A DNA stretch of 20,421 nucleotides from contig JBKQHQ010000154.1 in the NCBI GenBank assembly GCA_052148715.1, positions 1 to 20,421 of the forward strand, read 5' to 3'. The notes under the pieces are model-generated. The model saw nothing but the letters and a program-made list of their open reading frames with translations. It was not told the origin of the DNA and ran no database searches. Shown here piece by piece: positions 7,574 to 15,953 of this stretch. The translations under genes were made by a program, and so were the position numbers. Positions within the stretch are counted from its first letter, which is position 1. The number at the start of each line of letters is the position of its first letter. This stretch comes from JBKQHQ01 sp052148715 (GTDB taxonomy: Bacteria > Pseudomonadota > Alphaproteobacteria > Rhizobiales > Xanthobacteraceae).

Positions 7574-7789
7574 TTCAGCGCTTCCTTGGTTCGAATCATA
7601 ACGATGGGATCAACGCAGACACGGTTTTTTCCCATAAAACGCCTGCGTCTCGCATAGCCGGCAAATGATCCGTTTCATAGAATCGATGCACTAGCCTAGC
7701 GATGTCTGCCCGCCATCAGCGAACCCGAGCCTAGCGCGTCATGTTCCTGCGAGACAATGTTGGATTTCAGTTCGCTTAGGAGGTTCGAG

Positions 7790-9028
7790 ATGATGAACCA
7801 GATTCGATGCATTCTTGCGGTCGGCTTTACGCTTCTGGCCACAAACGTGGCGGGCGCTCAGACTCCGTCGGCATTGACGCCGTCCCTTGCCCCAATGCTG
7901 GAAATGGTCATTCCAGGCGTTGTCAGCATCGGCGTCCACGGAAAAGTTGCCACCCAAAACAATCCGCTATTCTCCGACCCCTTCTTTCGCCGCTTCTTCG
8001 GCCAGCAACCTCAGGAACGCGAGTTCCAGGCAGCGGGATCAGGCGTGGTGGTTGATGCCAGCCGCGGGTATATCCTCACCAACAACCACGTGGTCGAGAA
8101 TGCCGACGAGATCACCGTCAGCTTCAAGGACGGGCGGCATCTGACGGCGAAGAAGATCGGTGCCGATCCAGTCACGGATGTCGCTGTCGTCCAGGTCCCG
8201 GCCGACCATCTGACGGGCGTGCCGCTCGGAAATTCAGACCCCCTCAGGGTCGGAGACTATGTGGTTGCGGTCGGCAACCCGTTCGGCCTCGGACAGACGG
8301 TCACGTTCGGCATTGTAAGCGCGCTCGGTCGGACCAGTCTCGGTATCGAGGGCTATGAGGACTTCATCCAGACTGACGCCTCGATCAATCCTAGGGTTTT
8401 CGGGGGGCGCGCTCGTCAACCTCAACGGCGAAGTCGCGGGAATCAACACCGCGATCGTTGCACCGTCCGGCGGTAATGTCGGTATCGGCCTTGCCATCCC
8501 GATCAACATGGCGCGAGACGTCATGGACCAACTCATTGCTCATGGCGAAATCAAGCGCGGGCAGCTTGGGGTAACGATTCAAGACCTGACGCCTGACTTG
8601 ACCAAGACCTTGCGGATCAATGCCGTGATGGGCGCGGTCGTGATTGAAGTCGTTGCCGGCTCGCCGGCAGAGAAGGCTGGGATCAAGGAAGGCGACGTCA
8701 TCACCAAGGTGAACGGCCAGCCGATTTCAGGAGTGTCCGAATTTCGGAACAAGATAAGCCTGATGCCGATCGGCTCCGAGCTGCACATTACCCTGATCCG
8801 CAGGGGGGCCGCCCAAGAGGTGACCGCAGTGTTAGCCGAGGCGAAGGCCCCGCCGACGCCACCAGTGCGGCGCGCAACGCGGACCTGAAGGCGGGAGATG
8901 TGATTCTAAGCGTCGATCAGCAACCAGTTCGCTCACCACAAGACCGCGGCGCGCGTCAGGACAAGAACAAGGTGCCTCCAGCCAAGACGACGAGGCAGCC
9001 CGCTTGCGACGCGCCCTATGCGGCCTAA
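7790..9028 (+). pseudogene. HtrA/DegP-type periplasmic serine protease, frameshifted
   Basis: The 5' part starts at the ATG at 7790 (AGGAGG at 7778-7783) with a signal peptide (MMNQIRCILAVGFTLLATNV...AGAQ), then the trypsin-like domain with the catalytic His in TNNHVVENAD and Asp in TDVAVVQV. The frame breaks at about 8393, exactly at the INPGNSGG active-site motif, where the DNA reads as though one base had been inserted and the Asn codon changed to Phe (GFSGGALVN in the next frame). That frame carries the rest of the protease domain and PDZ1 (DLTPDL to about 8860) and stops at 8888. A second shift returns to the original frame, with a PDZ2 remnant (LKAGDVILSVDQQPVRSP) before a stop at 9026-9028. 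The intact paralogue lies at 12658-14043. Confidence 0.85.
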
Positions 9029-9053
9029 GTCACGTTATGAACGGGAGCACGTA

Positions 9054-9289
9054 ATGGAAAGCGGAAATGGCTGGCGGAGCAAGGGTGTCGCTTCGACCAT
9101 CATGAGCATCACGAGCGCAGCCAGGGTCAGGGGATGGTAACCGTACATCGAGAAGGCCGGACATCGCAGGCGCCTCTTGGTGGTTCGCGCAAGGACCTCG
9201 ATCCGCGCGAGGTGCGTCGGATTTGCGAGGAACTCAGCCTCGATTGGTCCGAGTTGCCTGGACCGAAGAACCGGGTGAGGCGGAGCTAA
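9054..9289 (+). pseudogene. Broken small ORF, possibly HicA-like
   Basis: One frame encodes KWLAEQGCRFDHHEHHERSQ followed by VTVHREGR and, further on, DLDPREVRRICEELSLDW, ending at the TAA at 9287-9289. It has natural codon use and resembles small HicA/YcfA-type proteins (WL..GC.F, a short beta hairpin, then a helix after a basic Lys/Arg-Asp). The only in-frame ATG (9134) falls in the middle; the ATG at 9054 is in another frame that would join after a one-base correction near 9060-9062. The residue where HicA has its catalytic His reads GQGM. I am unsure of the family. It may be a truncated 51-residue gene or a relic. Confidence 0.35.
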
Positions 9290-9308
9290 GCTAAGCTAAG
9301 CTAAGCTA
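9284..9308. repeat. Pentanucleotide tandem repeat (AGCTA)x5
   Basis: Five exact copies of AGCTA run from 9284 to 9308, and the first overlaps the stop codon of the preceding small ORF. Every frame meets TAA or TAG within the repeat, and each AGCT is self-complementary. It is the only obvious microsatellite in the window. Confidence 0.9.
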
Positions 9309-9443
9309 AGCCGCCACCATCCTGTCATGGCTTCATCGTTCGCAAGCGCGGCGCCTTTCATCCAATACGGAGCTGAGCGATATCGCAAAGCGCGCTAACG
9401 ATCGGATTTTGACACGCTCCCTTCGAACAGGGCCTCAAGGATT

Positions 9444-10508
9444 ATGGCTATTGGTCGTAACGTTGAAAAGATCTGCAGCCTTGGACTTTCAGTGGTTGCG
9501 TTTGGCGTTGTGCTCGCCATTCTTGTGCTTGGCAAGTCATTTCTCGTCCCGCTCGCGATAGCTATTCTACTTTGGCATTTGCTCGAAGCGCTCATTAATG
9601 ACCTTGGCCGTTTAGCAATCAGCCGTTTCAGGCTTCCGCGGTGGCTTGCGAAGATCCTCGCAATCGGTCTAATTGTGTTGTTTCTCTGCGTGATAATCAT
9701 TGTCCTTCTTAGTCAGGCAGACGCCATTGCAAATGCCTGGCCGCGATACGCAGAGCGCATGAAGTCAATCATTGCAGGACTAGCCGACTGGTTCGGCGAA
9801 GGCCCATCCGCAAAGTTACGACAGGAATTAGATAAAATCGACGTCGCGAGACAAGCAGCCGACCTATTCACATCGGTCCAATCTCTCATGATAAATATAG
9901 TTGTCGTATTCTTCTATGTAGCGTTTCTGTTCGTCGAGCACCGTTACATTAATGACAAGCTTGGAGCGCTGTTTCCTGACACTCAGGTTGCCCGTGATAT
10001 GGAGAAAATGCTCTCGGCAATATCGCTTGGCATTCGTCGCTACGTTTGGATAAAGACTTTGATGGGCGTGATTATAGGAGTCGCGAGCTACGCAGTTCTG
10101 CGCGCGATGGGTGTTGATTTCGCTGAAACCTGCGCGCTTTTGATTTTTCTCCTCTATTACATCCCATACGTGGGTTCAGCCCTTGGCGTCGTTTTTCCAG
10201 CGCTGTTTACTTTGGTGCAGTTCGATACCAACGAGTGTTTCCTTGGCGTTGCGTTCGGGCTTTCGACCATTTACGCCATCGTTGGTAATTTCGTGGAACC
10301 CATGGTCATGGGCAAATCGCTCAATATGAGCACGTTTGCGATTTTTCTCTCGCTTGCGTTCTGGGGCACGATCTGGGGTATTGTGGGAATGTTCCTAGGT
10401 GTGCCGATCATGGTAGTGACCATGATTATCTGCGCGAATATGCCGAGCTGGCGGTGGGCCTCAATTCTGCTTTCGAAGGATGGCCGCATCAGCAATGGCT
10501 CCGGATAG
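9444..10508 (+). CDS. AI-2E family transporter (PerM/UPF0118 type)
   Basis: A 354-residue inner-membrane protein with the AI-2E transporter (PF01594) layout: two or three N-terminal helices (residues 10-45 and 65-92), a soluble section (about 95-150), then helices near 150-168, 205-225, 230-270, 275-300 and 305-340. Family motifs include VAFLFVEHRYINDKL, LLYYIPYVGSALG and a C-terminal WGIVGMFLGVPIM. Some members export autoinducer-2; others are linked to Na+/H+ exchange, so the substrate is unknown. The ATG at 9444 is preceded by CAAGGA at 9435-9440. Its GC content is visibly lower and its codons more AT-rich than the flanking genes, suggesting separate ancestry. No close co-directional partner upstream. 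Confidence 0.9.
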   Translation: MAIGRNVEKICSLGLSVVAFGVVLAILVLGKSFLVPLAIAILLWHLLEALINDLGRLAISRFRLPRWLAKILAIGLIVLFLCVIIIVLLSQADAIANAWPRYAERMKSIIAGLADWFGEGPSAKLRQELDKIDVARQAADLFTSVQSLMINIVVVFFYVAFLFVEHRYINDKLGALFPDTQVARDMEKMLSAISLGIRRYVWIKTLMGVIIGVASYAVLRAMGVDFAETCALLIFLLYYIPYVGSALGVVFPALFTLVQFDTNECFLGVAFGLSTIYAIVGNFVEPMVMGKSLNMSTFAIFLSLAFWGTIWGIVGMFLGVPIMVVTMIICANMPSWRWASILLSKDGRISNGSG

Positions 10509-10657
10509 CCAGATAGTGCTGCTTCTACTTTACCAAGTGGCCTGGATGATTCGCGCTCAGATCTTCTCAGAAGAACTCAGCGATGGACCAAGGACTTTGG
10601 CGCGGATCAGGCGGTAGGGTGTTTGGAGCTAACGATGAACCCAATTGGAGAACGGCA

Positions 10658-11059
10658 ATGGCAACGGCAACGGCAAAAGTGGATAACAAGGTCAAAGATG
10701 CGCTCGACCACATTCGAGAAGCCGCGCAAGAGCTGCACGGTTCGATCAGCGATGCCGCGGCAAAACGCGGTGGGGCGGTGAAGGCTGATCTTGAGGCTGT
10801 TTCGCAGAAGGCCAAGGCGGCTGCGGAGTCTGTCAAGACCTCCATGGGCGCACAACACGAGGCCACAAAAAAGCACCTTGCAGAGGCCGTCACGCATCTC
10901 GAGGCGGCGCAGAAGCACGCCGCCGAGGGTGTGAAGAGCTCGGGTCAGGCATTCCAAACCTCGATCGCAAAGACCATCGCCGACGCGCGCGCTGCCGTTC
11001 AAAACGTCAGCGAAGCCGTGGCTGCAAAGCGTTCGGCTCAGTCCAAGAAAACCCGCTGA
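10658..11059 (+). CDS. Alanine/lysine-rich coiled-coil protein
   Basis: A 133-residue, almost wholly helical protein rich in Ala, Lys, Glu and Ser with heptad-like spacing (for example ADLEAVSQKAKAAAESVKTS and HLEAAQKHAAEGVKSS) and a basic tail (RSAQSKKTR). It has no signal peptide or membrane segment. The composition recalls phasin-like, apolipoprotein-like or histone H1-like proteins, but I cannot assign one. The ATG at 10658 has GGAG seven bases upstream (10647-10650); the longer frame from 10583 has no better site. Its stop is 12 bases from the start of the next DUF1269 gene, so the two are almost surely co-transcribed and may act together. Confidence 0.75.
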   Translation: MATATAKVDNKVKDALDHIREAAQELHGSISDAAAKRGGAVKADLEAVSQKAKAAAESVKTSMGAQHEATKKHLAEAVTHLEAAQKHAAEGVKSSGQAFQTSIAKTIADARAAVQNVSEAVAAKRSAQSKKTR

Positions 11060-11071
11060 CGGGAGAGTTCC

Positions 11072-11665
11072 ATGCACAATTACATCGCTGTGACTTTTGA
11101 CAACTCAAGTAAAGCTTACGAGGCTCTGCACGCGCTCTGGCAACTCGATGGCGCCGAGGAAGTCACTGTGCACGGAGCTGCGGTCGTCCATCGTGACAAC
11201 CTGGGCTACTTCCACGTCGATACCAAGGAGACGCACCCCGCTTTGGCCACCGGCGTTGGCGTAGGCATCGGCGCTTTGCTGGGCGCGCTGGCGGGACCGG
11301 CGGGTGCTGCGGCGGGCGCAGCAGCGGGCGCAGCGGCTGGGGGAGCGGCGATCGGCGCGGCAGCGGGAGGCATGGCCGGCCTTGCGGCAGATGCCGGTCG
11401 CGCAGACACTCGCCGACAAGCGGCCATCGAGACGGGGTTCGTTCTTGGCGTTGGCCAATCTGCCGTCATCGCCGATGTGAGCGAAGACTGGACGTCGCCG
11501 ATCGATACGAGGATGCGCGAGCTTGGCGGAGTTGTCCATCGACGCGCCAAGAGCGACATCGAGGACGATGTCTGGTTCGACGACGGCTACTACCCTTACG
11601 GTTACTATCTTTACCCCTACGAATACATCCCGAGCAGGTATCCTCCTCCATCGTACGGCTGGTAA
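11072..11665 (+). CDS. DUF1269 domain protein with Tyr/Pro-rich tail (copy 2)
   Basis: A 197-residue DUF1269 protein. Residues 1-50 form the N-terminal domain (MHNYIAVTFDNSSKAYEAL, VVHRDNLGYFHV). Residues about 65-110 are an extreme Ala/Gly repeat that could form a membrane hairpin or glycine-zipper. Residues 125-160 carry VLGVGQSAVIADVSEDW followed by IDTRMRELGGVVHR, which is shared almost word for word with copy 4. The C-terminus adds an unusual Tyr/Pro-rich tail of about 25 residues (DDGYYPYGYYLYPYEY...) absent from the other copies. GGGAGAG precedes the ATG. It follows the coiled-coil gene by 12 bases. Function is unknown; a stress-related membrane or membrane-associated role is only inferred from context. 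Confidence 0.85.
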   Translation: MHNYIAVTFDNSSKAYEALHALWQLDGAEEVTVHGAAVVHRDNLGYFHVDTKETHPALATGVGVGIGALLGALAGPAGAAAGAAAGAAAGGAAIGAAAGGMAGLAADAGRADTRRQAAIETGFVLGVGQSAVIADVSEDWTSPIDTRMRELGGVVHRRAKSDIEDDVWFDDGYYPYGYYLYPYEYIPSRYPPPSYGW

Positions 11666-12022
11666 GCGTGTCCCAATGGTGGCTTCGATGCCGGGGTCGG
11701 AGCCACCGCCAGAAGAGCTTATTAGTGTCTAATCGCCTCGTTCCTCGCGCTTGCGCGTCGGAGAGCCTTTGGCGGCAGGCAGCCTCTTTCCGTTCCCCGA
11801 GCTCGGTCGGCCGTCTTCCTGTCGTTCCAACGCTGCTGCCCTCGCGCATTCTGTGCAAGGCGGCGAATAGTGCTCCGCGAACCAATCGCCCTTCTAAGAT
11901 TCGGGGATTGCCGGATCATTGCGCACTCGTCCTGTTTGGTCGTCAGACGGGCCATCGAGCTGCGTTGAATTTGTGAGCCACAAGCTCAAAATGCAACCAA
12001 GGAAGCTCTAGAGGAGAAGCAA
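11666..12022. other. Intergenic stretch without a supported gene
   Basis: Several overlapping open frames exist on both strands. The minus-strand frame reading WFAEHYSPPCTECARAAALE (about 11900 down to 11840) has protein-like composition and ends in a TAG near 11731, but a stop precedes it and no start codon is present, so it may be a relic of a small gene. The last 30 bases hold the leader of the next DUF1269 gene (AGGAG at 12012-12016). Confidence 0.35.
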
Positions 12023-12475
12023 ATGACCGACAGAATCATCGTGGCGACGTTCAGCGATACCAATGCTGCCTATGACGCAGCCAGAGCAATCAAAAATCTG
12101 AAAGACTCCGGCATTACCCGATTCAAGCTCAAGGCCGGAGTCATAGTGACGAAAGACAAATGCGGAGACGTGTCGCTGATCGAGGATCGCAACCGTCCGC
12201 TTCTTGGAACAGCGGTTGGCACTACTGCTGGGGCATTGATCGGCCTGATCGGTGGCGCACCAGGCGCGGCGATGGGGGCGGCTCTCGGCGCCACCGCGGG
12301 ACTTGCTGGCGATGCCGTAATAGCAACGCTCGATTCCGACTTCGTAGACTCTGTCACGACCGAAATGCGTCCGGGGATGACTGCCATCATAGTTGAGGCC
12401 GACGAAGGCAGCACCCGCGCAGTCGACGATATCGTGGCTCTTGGCGGCGGTCATGTTCATCGCCAGGCCGCATAA
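12023..12475 (+). CDS. DUF1269 domain protein (copy 3)
   Basis: A 150-residue DUF1269 protein in the minimal form: N-terminal domain (MTDRIIVATFSDTNAAYDAA), a Gly/Ala-rich hydrophobic centre (about 65-105, LLGTAVGTTAGALIGLIGG) and a C-terminal segment (EMRPGMTAIIVEADEGST, ending ALGGGHVHRQAA). The three-part plan matches copy 1 best in length. AGGAG at 12012-12016 is six bases before the ATG. It stands alone between two intergenic stretches, 182 bases ahead of the HtrA gene on the same strand. Function unknown. Confidence 0.85.
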   Translation: MTDRIIVATFSDTNAAYDAARAIKNLKDSGITRFKLKAGVIVTKDKCGDVSLIEDRNRPLLGTAVGTTAGALIGLIGGAPGAAMGAALGATAGLAGDAVIATLDSDFVDSVTTEMRPGMTAIIVEADEGSTRAVDDIVALGGGHVHRQAA

Positions 12476-12657
12476 TAGCTAGCTGCCGGCGAGAAAGCTG
12501 TCGGCCTTACCGTTCTTGTCCTTGGCGCCGACGCCGCGGACGAAGACGACAGTTCTCCGAGGCCGCAATCGCCCGGTCGCGCCAGGAGCGTAAGAAGATA
12601 AGATGGATTGAGGCTCCCCTGAGAATTAACCGATGAACGGTCAAAAATGCGGGGTCG

Positions 12658-14043
12658 ATGATGATTTCTTTGAGAGACGCCATTCGACTTACGATCGCAG
12701 TCTTCAGCGTCGTCGTGGCGACCACAGAAATTGGATCGGCGCAGGTTGTGCCGCTCAACACGGAACTCGCGCTGGGCGGTGCGCCGCAGGGGGTGTCGAC
12801 CCTCGCTCCGCTTGTGAAGAAGGTTACGCCAAGCGTCGTTATCATTGCCGTCAAGGGGCGAATTGCCCAAGAGCAGAACCCGCTGTTTCACGACGTTCCG
12901 TCATTATTCAATAATCCCGAGCTTCCTGCCGAGCGTGAGATACGCTCCGCCGGCTCGGGCGTGATCGTCGACGCGCGCCAGGGTTTCGTCATCACCAACA
13001 GCCACGTGCTGGAGCACGCGGATGAGATCAAGGTCGTTCTCACCGATGGCCGACGGCTTGAGGCCAAGCGTATCGGATCCGACTCCGAAACGGACATCGC
13101 CGTCCTCAAGGTGGCGGCAACGGGCCTTACCGCAATAGCGCTAGGGGATTCCGACAGGCTCGAAGTTGGAGACTTCGTTATTGCCATTGGTGATCCCTTC
13201 GCGCTTGGACAGACCGTCACCTCTGGCATCGTCAGCGCACTGCGCCGCACCGGCGTCGAAGTCAAGGGATACGAGGACTTCATCCAGACGGACGCGCCGA
13301 TCAATCCGGGCAACTCCGGGGGCGCGCTCGTCAACCTTCAGGGCGAACTCGTCGGTATCTGCACCGCGATCATCGGTCCGAGCGGCGGGAATGTCGGCGT
13401 CGGCTTCGCCATTCCGACCAACACGGTCCGTGGCGTGATGGATCAGCTCGTGCAATTCGGCGAGGTGCGCCGCGGGCAATTGGGAATTGCGTTCCAGGAT
13501 CTAACGCCCGATCTCGCTCAGGCGTTGGGCGTCGGCGCTCAGCAATCAGGCGCGGCGATAGCTAGAGTCGATCACGGATCGGCCGCCGAATACGCAGGGC
13601 TCAAGGTCGGCGACGTCATCACTGGCATTGGCCAGGCCGCGCTAGGCGGCTCCGCCGATCTGCGCAACAAGATCACTGCTCTTCGCGTCGGCGATGCTGT
13701 TGAGCTCACCGTCATGCGCAAGGGAACAGCGATGACCGTTCGCGCCACGTTGCCCGCGCCGGCCAAGACTCTGAAAGGTGCCGACATTAGCCCTCTTCTC
13801 GAAGGCGCATTCTTCGGACCGGTGAGTTCGGGCGCGCCGGCAAGCGGTGTGGAGATCGCTTCTGTGCAGGCCGGAAGCAAGGCGTCGATAGCGGGCCTGC
13901 GCAAGGGCGACATCATCACCTCAGTGAACCAGGAGCCGATCGCAAGGCCTGAAGAATTCGCGGCAAAAGTGAGGGAAAGCACAAAGCCGCCATTGCTCAA
14001 TCTGGCCCGCGACCGCAGTGCACTTTTCGTTCTACCGCAATGA
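12658..14043 (+). CDS. HtrA/DegP-type periplasmic serine endoprotease
   Basis: A complete 461-residue HtrA protease. Residues 1-29 are a signal peptide ending in IGSAQ, so the enzyme acts in the periplasm, degrading or refolding damaged envelope proteins. The trypsin-like domain holds the catalytic triad: His116 in TNSHVLEHAD, Asp146 in SETDIAVL and Ser220 in INPGNSGGAL. PDZ1 covers about residues 270-365 (DLTPDLAQALGV, GLKVGDVITGI) and PDZ2 about 375-460 (GLRKGDIITSVNQEPI). The LA-loop segment (residues 70-95) is short. Two ATG codons (12658 and 12661) are possible, with only a weak GGGG before them. It is a paralogue of the frameshifted gene at 7790, sharing GYEDFIQTDA and DLTPDL, and presumably supplies the function that copy has lost. 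Confidence 0.93.
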   Translation: MMISLRDAIRLTIAVFSVVVATTEIGSAQVVPLNTELALGGAPQGVSTLAPLVKKVTPSVVIIAVKGRIAQEQNPLFHDVPSLFNNPELPAEREIRSAGSGVIVDARQGFVITNSHVLEHADEIKVVLTDGRRLEAKRIGSDSETDIAVLKVAATGLTAIALGDSDRLEVGDFVIAIGDPFALGQTVTSGIVSALRRTGVEVKGYEDFIQTDAPINPGNSGGALVNLQGELVGICTAIIGPSGGNVGVGFAIPTNTVRGVMDQLVQFGEVRRGQLGIAFQDLTPDLAQALGVGAQQSGAAIARVDHGSAAEYAGLKVGDVITGIGQAALGGSADLRNKITALRVGDAVELTVMRKGTAMTVRATLPAPAKTLKGADISPLLEGAFFGPVSSGAPASGVEIASVQAGSKASIAGLRKGDIITSVNQEPIARPEEFAAKVRESTKPPLLNLARDRSALFVLPQ

Positions 14044-14188
14044 CGTGCTGCACTCGGCGACGGCTTCGCTTTGGCGTCTGCATAATCTCTCGGTCTTCAT
14101 TAGCGCCCCTTGGGTCTAGCTTTTGGCCGGTCCATCACACGGAGACGCACGGTGTGGCGCAGAATTCTTCCTCGAAGCGGGCAAAAAA

Positions 14189-14902
14189 ATGCATCCTCTG
14201 GGGAGACGATTCGTGAGAAATTGGCATTCGAAACCGTGGCTTCTGATGTCCGTTTTGACGATAGCAGTTCTTCTTTTCGCATTTGGCCTCATCGCGCAAG
14301 AGGTCAGCGAAGGCAAACCGTTGATATTCGATCGCTACGTGATGCTTGCCTTGCGCAACCCCGCCAACCCGTCAGTTCCCATCGGCCCAGCGTGGTTACA
14401 AGAAGCGGCGCGCGACATAACAAGTCTCGGAAGTACCATCGTGCTTGGGATCATAACATTTTCGGTCGTCGGATACCTGTTTTTGGCCGGCAAGCCCGCG
14501 GTGGCCTGGTTGATGCTGATCGCTGTGCTCGGCGGTGTCGTGCTGAACAATCTCCTCAAGTTCGCGTTCGCACGCCCTCGTCCAGATTTCATAGCCCATG
14601 CGGCGCGGGTCTTTACCACAAGTTTCCCAAGCGGCCATGCCACGTTGTCCGCGATCACCTATTTGACGATCGGAGCCCTTCTCGCTCGAACTCACCCGTC
14701 GTTCACAATACGTATCTACTTCATGTCGCTTGCAGCATTTCTTTCCATGATCATCGGTATGAGCCGAATTTATCTCGGCGTGCATTATCCGACTGATGTT
14801 CTCGGGGGGTGGTGTATTGGTGCGGCCTGGGCCATGGGTTGCTGGGTGCTGATGGAGTGGCTCCAGAATGGTGGTCAGGTCGAACCGCCCAGCCCATCGT
14901 GA
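14189..14902 (+). CDS. PAP2-superfamily phosphatase (membrane)
   Basis: A 237-residue polytopic membrane protein of the PAP2 superfamily. The three catalytic motifs are intact: KFAFARPRP (motif 1, K-x6-RP), FPSGHA (motif 2, PSGH) and SRIYLGVHYPTDVLGG (motif 3, SR-x5-H-x3-D). Members dephosphorylate phosphatidate, phosphatidylglycerophosphate or undecaprenyl pyrophosphate at the membrane; the sequence does not decide which. Six membrane segments are visible, starting at residues 17-35. I chose the ATG at 14189; the longer frame from the TTG at 14123 adds a polar stretch without a ribosome binding site. A PAP2 phosphatase opposing the lipid kinase encoded at 2330-3331 would be biochemically consistent, though the genes are not adjacent. 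Confidence 0.9.
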   Translation: MHPLGRRFVRNWHSKPWLLMSVLTIAVLLFAFGLIAQEVSEGKPLIFDRYVMLALRNPANPSVPIGPAWLQEAARDITSLGSTIVLGIITFSVVGYLFLAGKPAVAWLMLIAVLGGVVLNNLLKFAFARPRPDFIAHAARVFTTSFPSGHATLSAITYLTIGALLARTHPSFTIRIYFMSLAAFLSMIIGMSRIYLGVHYPTDVLGGWCIGAAWAMGCWVLMEWLQNGGQVEPPSPS

Positions 14903-15341
14903 CTGACTGCGAAGCGGCTATCCGGTGATTGTGCTGATGTATCGCTGGTATCTCGCGAGCGGTCTCAACGCTCGGGCGACGATATTGCATTGAAACACGT
15001 CGTGATTGCCGACGATTTGGGGCAACAGCAGATCATCAAGAAACTTGTCGGCGCCCTTGAACTCCTGCCGGCGCGCCCGCTGCGTGAGGTCGCCGGCGAA
15101 AAGGATCCCAATGAGGACGACAAATCAAGTGACGTGGAGGCGTCTCGATTCATCCTGGAGTGAGATCATGTCCTCATTCGCTTTACGTCGTGCGCTGGCG
15201 GGCCTGCAATTTGATCAGGCGGTTGAAAGAGGAGTTTGCGCTCTCCATGTCCGACAACACGATCTACCACGCTCGAGCCCAGTTGGTGCACCCCGGACGT
15301 CAGGTGCGCCACCAGCGCCGCATCCTCTGGCGACTGTAACT
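14903..15341. other. Intergenic stretch between convergent genes, no supported gene
   Basis: The frame that follows the PAP2 stop codon stays open to about 15163 (including KHVVIADDLGQQQIIKKL) but lacks a start and a known family. The opposite strand also has open frames over the same bases, so neither can be preferred. A short frame MSDNTIYHARAQLV at 15248 lacks a clear ribosome binding site. No strong terminator hairpin was recognised. Confidence 0.35.
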
Positions 15342-15953
15342 TCAAATTGAGTACATCCGGTCCGGCAGTTCGTCGCGACTGGTCTCGGTACGTGGGAAGT
15401 TTGTCTCAAGTACCTTTCCACACGCGTCGATCGCCGTAATAAATCCTTCGGCAATGCGGCCGCCGCTCATGTGCGCGACAAGCGCATCGATGGCTCCCTG
15501 CCATTCTGATTGCGGCACGCGGGCCGCAATGCCCTGGTCAGCAATGATGCGCGCATAGCGCTCCGCGAGGGAGACGAAGATCAGAACGCCGGTGCGGTCC
15601 TTTTTGCGGGCGATGCCGCGAATGAAGAACTGCCCCATTGCGGCGCGATGGGCGACGGCGCGGCGCGCCGCACGCGGCACGAGCGCGACGCGCACGCGCG
15701 GCAGACAGAGCAGCATGGCAAGCGCAAAAAATACGACTGCCTGCAGTAGCAGAATCCGGTGGACCGACATCGCTGTAAGGGCCACGAGCAGCCAAGGCAG
15801 CGCGAGTGCGACCAGCGCCGCGACTAGGATGGGCAAAGCCGTGGCGTCGGAGGAAGTCTGCGCCAGCACACAGACGATCTCACCCGAGGTTCTTGCCTCG
15901 GCGGCGCGAATTGCGCTCGAGATGCGTGCGCGGTCCTGTGCGGATATGCTCAT
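15342..15953 (-). CDS. TPM-domain protein with two membrane segments
   Basis: A 203-residue protein of the TPM (PF04536) type, the shorter partner often found after LemA and a longer TPM protein. It starts with a helical EIVCVLA-containing segment (SGEIVCV, residues 22-28), has two membrane helices (about 43-62 and 67-87), then the second half of the TPM fold with RTGVLIFVSLAERYARIIAD and a conserved GRIAEGFITAI helix. The ATG at 15953 overlaps the stop codon of the upstream TPM gene (TAATG), which implies translational coupling and decides the start; the open frame extending to 16205 is a shadow of that gene. TPM proteins are linked to membrane protein turnover or phosphatase-like activity, but this one's role is unknown. 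Confidence 0.85.
   Translation of the reverse strand: MSISAQDRARISSAIRAAEARTSGEIVCVLAQTSSDATALPILVAALVALALPWLLVALTAMSVHRILLLQAVVFFALAMLLCLPRVRVALVPRAARRAVAHRAAMGQFFIRGIARKKDRTGVLIFVSLAERYARIIADQGIAARVPQSEWQGAIDALVAHMSGGRIAEGFITAIDACGKVLETNFPRTETSRDELPDRMYSI

Noticed and set aside
10607..11077. Minus-strand frame of 156 codons
   Set aside because: Antisense of the alanine-rich coiled-coil gene; the plus frame has a good ribosome binding site and operon spacing.
11206..11559. Ala/Pro-rich minus-strand frame
   Set aside because: Produced by the GC-rich Gly/Ala repeat of DUF1269 copy 2 read backwards.
12480..12610. Minus-strand protein-like segment (VVFVRGVGAKDKNGKADSF)
   Set aside because: No start codon, no family recognised and only about 40 codons; could be a relic but cannot be supported.
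14110..14796. Plus-strand frame of 228 codons
   Set aside because: Out-of-frame shadow of the PAP2 gene, whose three catalytic motifs are intact in the other frame.
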